From: Leucobacter musarum subsp. musarum
Lineage (GTDB): Bacteria > Actinomycetota > Actinomycetes > Actinomycetales > Microbacteriaceae
DNA length: 64,000 nt
Direction of reading: 5' to 3'
NCBI RefSeq assembly: GCF_001273845.1
Contig: NZ_JHBW01000064.1
Location: forward strand, 62,001-126,000
Shown here: one piece after another, positions 49,261 through 58,527 of the stretch
Position numbering within the stretch: the stretch's first letter is position 1
Layout: each line of letters begins with the position of its first letter
The notes under the pieces: model-generated
What the model was told of the DNA's origin: nothing
Database searches by the model: none
What the model saw: only the letters and a program-made list of their open reading frames with translations
Position numbers and translations under genes: made by a program

Positions 49261-51066
49261 ATGACTGGTCATGCAATTGTTTCGACCCGGCGCGTAAACG
49301 AGTTCAGAGTCGCCGATCGAGCCCGAGACTCAATTCTCGAGGCCTTGGATGCGGAGATTACGGGCGTGCGCCCGATGATCGCCCGCTCGTGGTACCGCAG
49401 CCGAGCTGCGGGCGTGGACGGCTCGGCCGATCGAGGCATGGTCGATGCCGGTCGAGTCGATGAGTACACGCTCAGCGCCGCAGAACCGCACCTCCGCAAG
49501 CTTGATGAGGTCGCGTCCGACCTCGGCGGCTACGTGAGCTTGACGGCGCCGAACGGTGCGCTCATTCACCCCAGTTTCTTGCGGGCGGATGACAGTTTTC
49601 CCGAGGGATACTCGCTGCTTGAAGAGAGCTGCGGCAGCAACGGCGAGGGGCTCGCGCTCGAAGAAGGTCGCGGCGTCTGGCTCGCGCCCGAAGAACACTT
49701 CCGGGAAGACATGCGGGGCAACTGGTGCTTCGGTTCGCTCGTCCGCGACCCGTTCCACAACCGTGTGCGTGCAGTGGTCGGTTTAACGTTCCCCGAAGCG
49801 AGAGTGTCGCACATTGATCCCGCGTCGACCCTGCTCATGCTCGAGGGAGTATCGTCGCGCATCGAGCACGATATCGCCACGCGCACGTCGTCGAAAGAGC
49901 GGGCCCTGCTTGACGAGTACCTCACGGTGACTCGGCGCAGGGGAGACACCCCTATCATCGCCATGGACGGCAAGAACTCGCTCATGAACGCGGCGGCAAC
50001 CTCCCGCCTCCAAGACAACGATCTCGCCATCATCGAGGGCTATGCAAAGTCGGTGATGTCATCGGGTCGCTCAAGTACCGCGACGGTGTCGCTCAGCGGG
50101 GTCGGCTCGGCTGAGCTGACACTGACGGCGGTGCAGCTCTCAGGGGCGAGCGTTGGCGCGATCGTCACGGTGAGGCCGCGCGCGGAACAACGTACGCTGC
50201 GCCGGGCGGCGAGCACAGCCCCCGCGACGACCTCCGAGCCGACCACGCAAACTTTCGCTCTCACTCAGCTGCGCCAGCGACTCGTCGGTGCGAGCGAGGA
50301 GTTTGAAACGACGCTTGCCCTGGCCGCCCGCGCCATCGAGCAATCTCGGTCAGCAGTCATCATTGGCGAAGCGGGCACGGGGAAGCGGCGGCTCGCCGGT
50401 GCGATTGCAGCGCTGCGCGGCAGCAGCGTCTTCGTCGATGCGCGCCATCGCAACAGTTCGCTGTCGCTCACCGAGGAAGTGGCCCAGTCACTTGGCGCAC
50501 ATCCCGACACGCTGGTGATCGGCCACGCCGACGAACTCAGTCAGCTCGACGGCATCGAGCTCGTGCGCACCATCGGGGCGCACCCGACGGCAAAGGTGAT
50601 CTTGACCGCGCATCGCGCGACACCGACCACTCTCCGCATCTCTGAGTTCTGCGGTGCCCTTGAACTCGAAGTGGCGCCGCTGCGCAACCGGCGGGAAGAC
50701 ATCCCGTTGCTCGCGCAAGCCATTGCCGCCGATCTCGGAGATAAGTCGCTCTCTCGGAAGATGCTTTCGGCGCTCATGAACTCTGACTGGGAACGCAACG
50801 TTGAGCAGTTGCGATCGGTCGTGATCAATGCGGTCGAACGCGCACGGGGCGGCGAGGCGACAATGGATGACCTGCCGATCTCGTTCCAGCGCGTTGCGTC
50901 GACCGGGCGTTTGTCACGTCTTGAAGAGGCCGAGTACAGCGAGCTTCGCAGTGCATTGCGCGAGGCACAGGGAAATCGTCGTCTGGCGGCATCGATGCTG
51001 CAGATCGGCCGCTCGACGCTCTATCGGCGCATGGACTTTTTCCGCAGTCGGGGGCTCGATCTCTAA
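49261..51066 (+). CDS. AcoR-like Fis-family transcriptional activator, lacking the sigma-54 motif
   Basis: A 601-residue regulator of the AcoR/NtrC-like family. The N-terminal part (~residues 50-200) is a GAF-like sensor (LTAPNGALIHPSFLRADD; GSNGEGLALEEGRGVWLAPEEHFREDM). The AAA+ region has Walker A GEAGTGKR near residue 369, but Walker B is degenerate (VIGHADEL) and the GAFTGA loop needed for sigma-54 contact is absent. The C-terminal Fis-type helix-turn-helix is AQGNRRLAASMLQIGRSTLYRRM. AGGAGG precedes the ATG at 49261. It probably activates the adjacent catabolic operon with the housekeeping sigma factor (inference). Confidence 0.85.
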   Translation: MTGHAIVSTRRVNEFRVADRARDSILEALDAEITGVRPMIARSWYRSRAAGVDGSADRGMVDAGRVDEYTLSAAEPHLRKLDEVASDLGGYVSLTAPNGALIHPSFLRADDSFPEGYSLLEESCGSNGEGLALEEGRGVWLAPEEHFREDMRGNWCFGSLVRDPFHNRVRAVVGLTFPEARVSHIDPASTLLMLEGVSSRIEHDIATRTSSKERALLDEYLTVTRRRGDTPIIAMDGKNSLMNAAATSRLQDNDLAIIEGYAKSVMSSGRSSTATVSLSGVGSAELTLTAVQLSGASVGAIVTVRPRAEQRTLRRAASTAPATTSEPTTQTFALTQLRQRLVGASEEFETTLALAARAIEQSRSAVIIGEAGTGKRRLAGAIAALRGSSVFVDARHRNSSLSLTEEVAQSLGAHPDTLVIGHADELSQLDGIELVRTIGAHPTAKVILTAHRATPTTLRISEFCGALELEVAPLRNRREDIPLLAQAIAADLGDKSLSRKMLSALMNSDWERNVEQLRSVVINAVERARGGEATMDDLPISFQRVASTGRLSRLEEAEYSELRSALREAQGNRRLAASMLQIGRSTLYRRMDFFRSRGLDL

Positions 51067-51103
51067 CTCGATTCACACCCGCCGCTGACGCGGCACGATA
51101 CCC

Positions 51104-51155
51104 AGGCGTACTGCTGAGACCGTGCAATCCACGGTCTCAGCAGTACGCCTTTTTT
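51104..51155 (+). terminator. strong rho-independent terminator
   Basis: A perfect 21-bp stem (51104-51124 with 51130-51150) and a CAATC loop are followed at once by five T. It ends the activator gene and separates it from the catabolic operon, so that operon must have its own promoter. Confidence 0.92.
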
Positions 51156-51288
51156 CGGCGTCTTCCCGTGTACCGATCTGGGACGTTTCGCGCTCGCTTG
51201 CGGGCGGTGGAATGGTCACACCCCGCGAACGGAACTCGATTTCGACTGCGGACCTCAACCGTCACAGACGAGAACAGGATTGCTGCAC

Positions 51289-52236
51289 ATGAACCGCGAA
51301 GGACAGGGGACCATCCTGGTCGCTCCCCACCACTTCCCCGATCTCGACCGCGAGCACGCGCTCGCGAAGGAGCTCAACTACGAGCTCGTCGCCGCAAGCG
51401 ATGTCGATGAGTTCCGTGAGGGCCTCGCCGGGGCTGAGATCGTGATGATTACGCCCTACGCCAAGTTGACGGCGAGCGACTTCCCGACCATGCAGCAGTG
51501 CAAGGCAGTGATTCGCTACGGGATCGGGTATGACAACATCGACGTCGATGCGGCGTCCGCAGCGAACATCCCGGTCTCAATCGTGCCGGGCACCGCATCT
51601 GAAGAAGTCGCATCGCACGCGTTCTCAATGGGTCTCGCACTCGCGCGTCGCCTCCCCGCGGGCGATGCCGCGATTCGCGATTTCGCCTGGGGCGGCATCA
51701 TCGGTTACGACACCCCGGTGCTCTCGCAGCTGGAGGTGGGCGTCGTCGGTCTTGGGCGCATCGGTGCCCACGTCGCGCGAATGTACACCGCAGTCGGTGC
51801 GCAGGTGCGCGCCTACGACCCCTTCGTGTCCGAGAGCGAGTTCGCGCTCGCCGAGCTCGACGACATTCTCGAGAACTCGGATGTGGTGTCGCTGCACCTG
51901 CCGTTGACCGATGACACCTGGAACCTCATCTCGGGCGAGGTTCTCGGACGAATGCGCCGCGGCGCAGTCGTCGTCAATGTATCTCGCGGGGGGCTCGTCG
52001 ACGAGGCGGCTCTGGCTGAAGCACTGATCAGCGGCCATATCGCCGGCGCCGGCATCGACACCTTCGCGCAGGAGCCGCTCGACGCCGAGCACCCGTTGCG
52101 CAACGCGCCCAACACCATTCTGACGCCGCATATCGCCTGGCGTTCGAATCGCTCAACGGGTGCGCTGCAGGAGGGTGCCGTCGACCGCGTTCGCCGTGCG
52201 CTCACCGGGCAGCCGCTGATCGACCTTGTGAACTGA
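51289..52236 (+). CDS. NAD-dependent 2-hydroxyacid dehydrogenase, CtBP-like
   Basis: A 315-residue D-isomer-specific 2-hydroxyacid dehydrogenase close to the C-terminal-binding-protein group. The NAD motif is VGVVGLGRIGAHVARM (GxGxxG), and the catalytic stretch ends VNVSRGGLVDEAALAEAL...ILTPHIAW with the active His. RYGIGYDNIDVDAA and GTASEEVASHAFSMGLALAR are family hallmarks. The ATG at 51289 has AGGA upstream. It is the first gene of an operon running to HyuB with gaps of 1-51 nt, so it likely reduces or oxidises an oxoacid intermediate of that pathway. Confidence 0.88.
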   Translation: MNREGQGTILVAPHHFPDLDREHALAKELNYELVAASDVDEFREGLAGAEIVMITPYAKLTASDFPTMQQCKAVIRYGIGYDNIDVDAASAANIPVSIVPGTASEEVASHAFSMGLALARRLPAGDAAIRDFAWGGIIGYDTPVLSQLEVGVVGLGRIGAHVARMYTAVGAQVRAYDPFVSESEFALAELDDILENSDVVSLHLPLTDDTWNLISGEVLGRMRRGAVVVNVSRGGLVDEAALAEALISGHIAGAGIDTFAQEPLDAEHPLRNAPNTILTPHIAWRSNRSTGALQEGAVDRVRRALTGQPLIDLVN

Positions 52237-52254
52237 GAATCGGGAGACAACGAC

Positions 52255-53535
52255 GTGAATACCAATACCGCCACTGAGCGCATCAAGCACGAAGTGCTCG
52301 CCGAAGATCCCCACCTGCGTCGCGGCCCGCGCGGTTTTCCGCTGCTGCCCGGCGGCTATGGGCGCTCGACCTACTTCACGGGGGAGCCCAGCCCGTACGC
52401 GATTCGCGGCGTCGGCTTCCGGGTGTGGGACGACCGAGGGCGCGAGCTCATCGACGCCAACAACAACTTCACCTCGCTGATCCACGGCAATGCGCACCCG
52501 GAGATCACCGAAGCCGCCACGAAGGCGCTTTCGGCCGGTTCAAGCTGGGGCATTCCGAACCTCTGGGAGTGGGAGCTCGCCGAGCTGCTGCTGAAGCGCT
52601 TGCCGTCGCTCGACCAGGTGCGTTTCACCAACTCGGGCACCGAGGCTGTGATGTCGGCGTTGCGAATCGCGCGTGCCGCGACCGGTCGCGACAAGGTCAT
52701 TGTGACCAAGGGTGGCTACCACGGGACATCGGACGTCGCGTTGGTGCCCGGCGGGCCGTCGTACACGAAGGGTGTGCCTCAGGGCGTCATCGACGATGTG
52801 ACCGCGGTGCCGTTGAATGACATCGAGTTTCTGACGCAGGCGGTCGAGTCGGCGCCGCAGGCGTACGCGGCGATCATTCTCGATCTACTGCCGAACCGCG
52901 CCGGCCTGCTCAGCATCACCGAGGAGTTCGTTCGAGCTGCACGCGATCTCGCAACAAAGCACGGCATCGTGCTCATCATCGATGAGACCATCAGCCTGCG
53001 TCTCGGCTACAGCGGCCTGAGCGGCGAGTACGGCGTCGAGCCCGATCTGCTCACGACCGGCAAGCTCATCGGCGGAGGATTCCCCGTGGGTGCTGTGGCC
53101 GGGCTCGGCGCACTCATGGCTGAGGTCGATCCGACGCGCGCCGGCAACCTGCCGCACGGCGGCACGTTCTCGGGCAACCCCGTCAGTATGGCCGCGGGCG
53201 CAGCAGCAGTGCGCCTCTACACCGCGGGGCAGGTGCAGCGACTCAACCGTCTCGGTGATGCAGTGCGCACCGCTGTGGGCGAGCGCATCGCAGACTCCGG
53301 CTGGGAGGTGCGCGGCCGCGGCTCGTTGCTCCGCGCAGTGCCGGCCGGCGCCGAGAAAGTCGCCGAAGACGTGCAGCACCGTCTCTGGTGGGCGACCTAC
53401 GAGCGAGGACTGCTCGGGTCGCCGGCGAACCTCCTCTCATTGTCGACGGAAATGGACGAGAACGTCGGCGCGGATATCGTCGACCGACTCGCCGATGCCG
53501 TCAATTCCGTAGCCGCCGGCACCGACCGCGCCTGA
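52255..53535 (+). CDS. class-III aminotransferase (glutamate-1-semialdehyde aminomutase-like)
   Basis: A 426-residue PLP enzyme of the aminotransferase class-III fold, nearest in pattern to glutamate-1-semialdehyde aminomutases. RFTNSGTEAVMSALRIARAATGRDKVIVTKGGYHGTSD is the cofactor-phosphate region, LIIDETISLRLGYSG holds the PLP-pyridine Asp, and TTGKLIGGGFPVGAVAG holds the Schiff-base Lys. Its place in a catabolic operon argues for an amine-to-oxo step, not tetrapyrrole synthesis (inference). The start is GTG with GGGAGA upstream. Confidence 0.88.
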   Translation: MNTNTATERIKHEVLAEDPHLRRGPRGFPLLPGGYGRSTYFTGEPSPYAIRGVGFRVWDDRGRELIDANNNFTSLIHGNAHPEITEAATKALSAGSSWGIPNLWEWELAELLLKRLPSLDQVRFTNSGTEAVMSALRIARAATGRDKVIVTKGGYHGTSDVALVPGGPSYTKGVPQGVIDDVTAVPLNDIEFLTQAVESAPQAYAAIILDLLPNRAGLLSITEEFVRAARDLATKHGIVLIIDETISLRLGYSGLSGEYGVEPDLLTTGKLIGGGFPVGAVAGLGALMAEVDPTRAGNLPHGGTFSGNPVSMAAGAAAVRLYTAGQVQRLNRLGDAVRTAVGERIADSGWEVRGRGSLLRAVPAGAEKVAEDVQHRLWWATYERGLLGSPANLLSLSTEMDENVGADIVDRLADAVNSVAAGTDRA

Positions 53536-53554
53536 CTCGAAAGCAGCGACAGCG

Positions 53555-54448
53555 ATGAAACTCGTTTCGTACAACCACCCCTACGGCACCCGCGGCGGCG
53601 TGCAGATCGGCGATGCCGTCTACGACCTGGAACGGCTGCTCGCGGATGCTGATGCCGCTGACCGCGGGGCCCCGAGCTCGGTCAAGGAGTTCCTGGCGCT
53701 CTACGGTGATCGCCTGGCCGAACTCGGCGAGGTTTTCGACAGCGCCAGTGACAACGCGATCGGGGCGCTGGTCGGCCCGGTCACTGACGCCGGGCTGGTC
53801 GGCCCCGTGCCTGATCCGGCGAAGGTGTTGTGCGTGGGCCTGAACTACAAGGATCACGTCGCAGAGACCGGCCGTGCCCTCCCTGAGTTCCCCGACGTGT
53901 TCACGAAGTTCGCGTCGACGCTCATCGGTCCGTTCGACGAGATCGGCGGTGCCGAGGTCAGCGAGAACCTCGACTTCGAGGGCGAGGTGGCCGTGGTCAT
54001 CGGCCGACGCGCATCGAAGGTCAGCGAAGCCGAAGCGCTCGACTATGTTGCGGGCCTCGCGCCTCTGAACGACGTCACCGCGCGCGACTTGCAGTACCGC
54101 GGCACCCAGTGGACTGCGGGCAAAGCGGTCGACGGTTCGACGCCGTGGGGCCCCGCGCTCGTCACGCTCGACGAGGTCGGCGACCCGCAAACCCTCGATC
54201 TCGTCACCCGAGTCAACGATGTGGAGATGCAGCGCTCGAACACACGGCATCAGATCTTCCCGATCGCCACGATCATCGCCTACCTCTCCAACTTCCTGAC
54301 CCTTGAACCCGGCGACGTGATCGCCACCGGTACCCCGCAGGGCATCGGGGCGAAGCGCACCCCACCGGTGTGGATCGCTCCAGGCGACACCGTCGAGATC
54401 GAGATCGAGCGCGTGGGCACGCTGCGCAACCAAGTCGCTTCGATCTGA
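53555..54448 (+). CDS. fumarylacetoacetate hydrolase family protein
   Basis: A 297-residue FAH-family protein. The motif VLCVGLNYKDHVAETG, metal-binding FEGEVAVVIGR with ENLDF upstream, NDVTARDLQY and GDVIATGTPQGIGAKRTPPVW match the FAH/HpcE/2-hydroxyhepta-dienedioate isomerase superfamily. These enzymes cleave or isomerise C-C bonds of beta-diketo acids using Mg or Mn. It lies 19 nt after the aminotransferase gene. Confidence 0.88.
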   Translation: MKLVSYNHPYGTRGGVQIGDAVYDLERLLADADAADRGAPSSVKEFLALYGDRLAELGEVFDSASDNAIGALVGPVTDAGLVGPVPDPAKVLCVGLNYKDHVAETGRALPEFPDVFTKFASTLIGPFDEIGGAEVSENLDFEGEVAVVIGRRASKVSEAEALDYVAGLAPLNDVTARDLQYRGTQWTAGKAVDGSTPWGPALVTLDEVGDPQTLDLVTRVNDVEMQRSNTRHQIFPIATIIAYLSNFLTLEPGDVIATGTPQGIGAKRTPPVWIAPGDTVEIEIERVGTLRNQVASI

Positions 54449-54499
54449 TCTGCACCACGATCACACTTCACCCCGCACTATTCACGAAAGACACACATC

Positions 54500-56581
54500 A
54501 TGAGTCAAGATCTCACGGGCGCCGACGAGGCGCGGTACCGCATCGCAGTCGATACGGGCGGCACGTTCACCGACGTCGTCGTCGGCTCCAGCACCGGGGG
54601 CATGGCCGTCGGTAAGGCCCTCACCACCTACGACCGCGTCTTCACCGGATTCGAGGCGTCGGTGCGCCGCGCCGCCGAATCGGTCGGTTGGGACGGCGAC
54701 GCGGTGCTGCGCAACGCGGATGTCATCGTCTACGGTACGACGCACGCCACGAACGCCGTGCTCACCGGCAAGGTCGCGAAGACCGCGCTGCTGACGACCA
54801 CGGGGTTCGCCGACACCCTGCTGCTCCGCGAGGGCGGCCGTCGTGAAGCCTTCGACTCGAAGGCCGCGTACCCGCCAGCGTACATTCCGCGCAACCAGAC
54901 CTTCGAGATCACGGAGCGTCTCTCGGCCGAGGGCGAGGTGCTCGTACCCCTGGATGAGGAGCGCACTCGTGAGGTGCTGCGCGGGCTCGCCACAGATGGC
55001 ACCGAAGCGATTGCGGTCGGGTTCCTCTGGTCGATCATCAACGATGCGCACGAGCGCCGCGTCGGCGAACTGATCGAGGAAGAACTGCCCGGCATTCCTT
55101 ACACGCTCTCGAACGAGGCGAACCCCACGATTCGTGAGTACCGGCGCACCTCGGCGGCGGCGATCGATGCTTCCCTGAAGCCATTGATGGCGGATCACCT
55201 CGGCAATCTGCGGGCAGACCTCGTCGAGTATGGATTTACTGGCGACCTGCTCGTCGTCACTTCGGAGGGTGCGGTGCTCGACGTCGCCGACGTACTGAAC
55301 CGACCCGTGCTCCTGCTCAACTCGGGCCCCTCGATGGCCCCGCTCGTCGGCGCAGCAGCCGCGCCCGACCGCGACACGGTCGTGGTCTGCGATATGGGCG
55401 GCACCACCTTCGACGTGTCGCTCGTCGAGAACGGCATCGTGCGTCACACCCGCGAGGCATGGCTCGGCGAGCCATTCGTCGGGCACCTGACCGGTCTTTC
55501 TTCCGTCGCAGTGACGAGCATCGGCGCCGGCGGCGGCAGCATCGCTTGGATCGACGGCGGCGGCCTGCTGCGCGTCGGTCCCCAGAGCGCGCGCAGCACG
55601 CCCGGCCCGGCCGCATACGGCCGCGGGGGCGAGGAGCCGACGGTGACCGACGCGTGCGTCGCTCTCGGATACCTCGACGCGCAGGGCTTCGAAGGCGGCT
55701 TCACACTCGACCGCGATGCCGCGACGCGTGCCATCGACAGCCGCATCTCGGGACCGCTCGGACGCGACACGCTGCAGTCGGCTCAGGCGATCCTTGACGT
55801 ATCTGCGAACCACATGGCGACTGCGATCCGTCAGTCCTCGCTTGAGCAGGGCGTCGACCCCCGCGGCGCTCTCATCGTCGCCGGCGGAGGTGCGGGCGCT
55901 ATGGTCGCAGCTGCGATCGGTGCGCTGCTCGAAGCCGACACCGTGTTGATTCCTGCAACGGCGGGCGTGCTTGCTGCATACGGTGCGCATCGCGCACCCA
56001 TCGCGACCGAGTTCCTCTCGCCGCTGCACAACGACACCCGCGCGTTCAACGTGAGTTCAGCGGCCACGGCGCTGCGCGACCTCTCGGGCAAGGCTGCGGT
56101 CTTCGCCGAGCGATTCAGCGGCACCGACGCGGTGATTTCCTACTTCGTCGATGCTCGGTACCCGGGCCAGGCGTGGGATCTCCGCGTGATCCTCGACGAA
56201 TCGCCATCACCTGAGTCGGCAGCCGAGATCGTCGAGCAGGCATTCCACGTCGAGCACGATCGTCGCAACGGCACCCATGATCCGGACAGCCGCGTTGAGA
56301 TCATCACCTGGGGCGTACGCGTTGAGATTCCGCGACCCGAGCTCGTCGCTCTTGCCGGGTCGAACGACTCGACGCCTGAAGTGCATCGCACTGACGACAT
56401 TGTGTTCGGTGGCAAGCCTTTCGCGACGGCGCGTTACCGCGGCGTCACTCTGAGCCCCGGCGATCGCATCGCCGGCCCTGCGGTCATCGACCAGCCGACG
56501 ACCACCATCGTGGTTCCGCCGGAGTGGGACGCTCAGCTCGACGACCGATCCAACATCTACCTCACCCGCAAGGAGGCGTGA
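54500..56581 (+). CDS. hyuA: hydantoinase/oxoprolinase A subunit (HyuA-like)
   Basis: A 693-residue ATP-dependent subunit of the hydantoinase A/5-oxoprolinase family. The nucleotide-binding motifs are IAVDTGGTFTDVVVGS at the N-terminus and VVCDMGGTTFDVSLVENG near residue 296, as in ASKHA ATPases. TTHATNAVLTGKVAKTALLTT is the family linker. The family opens lactams, hydantoins or 5-oxoproline, or carboxylates ketones, with ATP. HyuB follows after 1 nt. Confidence 0.9.
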   Translation: MSQDLTGADEARYRIAVDTGGTFTDVVVGSSTGGMAVGKALTTYDRVFTGFEASVRRAAESVGWDGDAVLRNADVIVYGTTHATNAVLTGKVAKTALLTTTGFADTLLLREGGRREAFDSKAAYPPAYIPRNQTFEITERLSAEGEVLVPLDEERTREVLRGLATDGTEAIAVGFLWSIINDAHERRVGELIEEELPGIPYTLSNEANPTIREYRRTSAAAIDASLKPLMADHLGNLRADLVEYGFTGDLLVVTSEGAVLDVADVLNRPVLLLNSGPSMAPLVGAAAAPDRDTVVVCDMGGTTFDVSLVENGIVRHTREAWLGEPFVGHLTGLSSVAVTSIGAGGGSIAWIDGGGLLRVGPQSARSTPGPAAYGRGGEEPTVTDACVALGYLDAQGFEGGFTLDRDAATRAIDSRISGPLGRDTLQSAQAILDVSANHMATAIRQSSLEQGVDPRGALIVAGGGAGAMVAAAIGALLEADTVLIPATAGVLAAYGAHRAPIATEFLSPLHNDTRAFNVSSAATALRDLSGKAAVFAERFSGTDAVISYFVDARYPGQAWDLRVILDESPSPESAAEIVEQAFHVEHDRRNGTHDPDSRVEIITWGVRVEIPRPELVALAGSNDSTPEVHRTDDIVFGGKPFATARYRGVTLSPGDRIAGPAVIDQPTTTIVVPPEWDAQLDDRSNIYLTRKEA

Positions 56582-56582
56582 C

Positions 56583-58346
56583 ATGACACGCGAATTCGAC
56601 CCGGTGAAGCTCTCCGTCCTCGCCAACGCTTTCGACGGCATCGTCCGCGAAATGACGAGTGGACTGCTTCGCTCCGCACGCTCATCGGTGATCAACACGG
56701 CGCGCGACTTCTCGTGCGCGGTGCTCACCGCAGACAACCAACTGCTTGCCGCAGCGGAGGGCGTGCCGGTGCACGTGTTCGGTGCCGGCCCGTTGGGCGA
56801 AGACATGGTGGAGCTCCACGACGACATTCGTGAGGGCGATGCATTCCTGCACAACGACCCCTACCGCGGCAACTCCCACGCGGCCGACCACTGCATCCTG
56901 GTGCCGATTTTCATCGAGGGTCGCCATCTGTTCACCGCAGTGACGAAGGCGCACCAGGCCGACTGCGGCGACTCGCTGCCGACGACCTTCTTCGCGACCG
57001 CTCGCGATGTCTATGAAGAGGGCGCGCTCATTTTCCCGTGCGTCCGGGTGCAGCGTGACTACACGGATATTGACGACATCGTGCGTATGTGCCGTGCGCG
57101 TATCCGCGTGCCCGATCAGTGGTACGGCGACTACCTCGCCTCGGTCGGTGCATCGCGTATCGCCGAGCGTCGCATCCAGGAACTCGCTGAGAAGTTCGGT
57201 GCCGATGATCTCGTCGACTTCGTCGACGCGTGGTTCAACTACTCGGAGCGCCTTGCCCAGTCCACGATCGAGACGCTGCCTGCGGTAGAGCTTCACGGAT
57301 CCACCGCTCACGATCCCTTCCCGGGTACCGGCCCCGACGGGGTGCCGCTGCAGGCGACCATCGCGGTGCGCCCGGAGGAAGGGCGCATTTCGATCGATCT
57401 GCGCGACAACCCCGACAACCTCCCGAACGGTCTCAACCTCACCCGCGCGACGGCGACGGGCGCGGCGCTCGCGGGTATTCTCTCGGGCCTGCCCGAGAAC
57501 CTGCCGAGCAACGCCGGAACGTTCCGACGCATCGAGGTGCAGCTGCGCGACGGCTGCGTCGTCGGGGTGCCGAAGCATCCGTTCTCGTGCTCATCGGGAA
57601 CGACCAACCTCGCCGACCGCGTTGTTAACCTCGTGCAGGCGGCGTTCGCGCAGATCGACGATGGCTACGGTGCCGCCGAGGGAGCTGCCGGACAGGCTCC
57701 TGCGAAGTCGGTGATCTCGGGCATCGATGAGCGCAACGGGAACGCGTACGTGAACCAGATTCTCGTCGGCGGCGTCGGCGGCCCGGCGACCCCGTTCGTC
57801 GACGGGTGGCCCACCTACCAGCGCCCGGTGTGCGGTGCCCTGCTGTACCACGACAGCGTCGAAGTCGATGAGCAGCGCTACCCGATCCTGGTGCACGAGC
57901 GCACGCTCGTCGCCGATACCGGCGGCGCTGGGCGCCAGCGCGGCGGCCTCGCAACGCGCGTCGTGATGGAGGCCCGTGATGAGGAGGTGACGCTCACCTA
58001 TGGCATCGAGGGCAAGCTGAACCCGCCCCAGGGCGTGCGTGGCGGTCACGGCGGCACTGAGCCAGAGGCATGGGTCATTGATGCTGCCTCGGGGGAGCGC
58101 AAGGAGATCCCGATCGTCGGTCGCTACGACCTGCGTCGCGGGGAAAAGGTCGTCTCGATCACCCCGGGCGGTGGCGGATACGGTGACCCGCTGGAGCGCG
58201 AGCCCGAGGCCGTGCTGACCGACGTCGAGGATCTGCGTGTGACCCTCGAGACGGCGCGTGACATCTACGGTGTGGTTATCGCAGGAGGCGCCATTGACGC
58301 AGAGGCGACGACTGCTCAGCGACGCGATCTTCTTGCGGCTCGCTAA
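56583..58346 (+). CDS. hyuB: hydantoinase/oxoprolinase B subunit (HyuB-like)
   Basis: A 587-residue partner subunit. The N-terminus, KLSVLANAFDGIVREMTSGLLRSARSSV, the GDAFLHNDPYRGNSHAADH segment and the C-terminal GGGGYGDPLEREPEAV tail are family signatures. With HyuA it forms the cyclic-amide hydrolase or carboxylase. The substrate is unknown; the neighbouring aminotransferase and dehydrogenases argue for a ring-opened amino acid as product (inference). Confidence 0.9.
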   Translation: MTREFDPVKLSVLANAFDGIVREMTSGLLRSARSSVINTARDFSCAVLTADNQLLAAAEGVPVHVFGAGPLGEDMVELHDDIREGDAFLHNDPYRGNSHAADHCILVPIFIEGRHLFTAVTKAHQADCGDSLPTTFFATARDVYEEGALIFPCVRVQRDYTDIDDIVRMCRARIRVPDQWYGDYLASVGASRIAERRIQELAEKFGADDLVDFVDAWFNYSERLAQSTIETLPAVELHGSTAHDPFPGTGPDGVPLQATIAVRPEEGRISIDLRDNPDNLPNGLNLTRATATGAALAGILSGLPENLPSNAGTFRRIEVQLRDGCVVGVPKHPFSCSSGTTNLADRVVNLVQAAFAQIDDGYGAAEGAAGQAPAKSVISGIDERNGNAYVNQILVGGVGGPATPFVDGWPTYQRPVCGALLYHDSVEVDEQRYPILVHERTLVADTGGAGRQRGGLATRVVMEARDEEVTLTYGIEGKLNPPQGVRGGHGGTEPEAWVIDAASGERKEIPIVGRYDLRRGEKVVSITPGGGGYGDPLEREPEAVLTDVEDLRVTLETARDIYGVVIAGGAIDAEATTAQRRDLLAAR

Positions 58347-58350
58347 GCGA

Positions 58351-58369
58351 GTGTCTCACAATGGGACAC
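58351..58369. promoter_or_regulatory. inverted repeat GTGTC-n9-GACAC
   Basis: GTGTCTCACAATGGGACAC lies 4 nt past the hyuB stop and ~160 nt upstream of the Gfo/Idh gene. Seven of eight position pairs outside the 3-bp centre are complementary. A related site is at 63838-63856. Confidence 0.55.
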
Positions 58370-58405
58370 GTTCCACCTCGCTCATTCTGAGAATGTAGAA
58401 ACACT

Positions 58406-58436
58406 GAACGGGCGAACCGCTACGGTTCGCCCGTTC
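58406..58436 (+). terminator. terminator-like hairpin after hyuB
   Basis: A perfect 13-bp stem (58406-58418 with 58424-58436) and a GCTAC loop are followed by GTTTCTC. It may end the hyu operon or, if transcription starts at the palindrome upstream, act as a leader structure for the next gene. Confidence 0.65.
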
Positions 58437-58527
58437 GTTTCTCAGGGCGGTGATCAGTGCGCCGTCCGCCCCCGAAGCCGCCGCGAACGCGCGGCTCATC
58501 GAGAAATGTGATTGACGGAGAAGAATC

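Noticed and set aside
52255-53535. hemL (glutamate-1-semialdehyde aminomutase for tetrapyrrole synthesis)
   Set aside because: The fold matches, but the gene sits in a catabolic operon with no other heme genes, so only a class-III aminotransferase call is supported.
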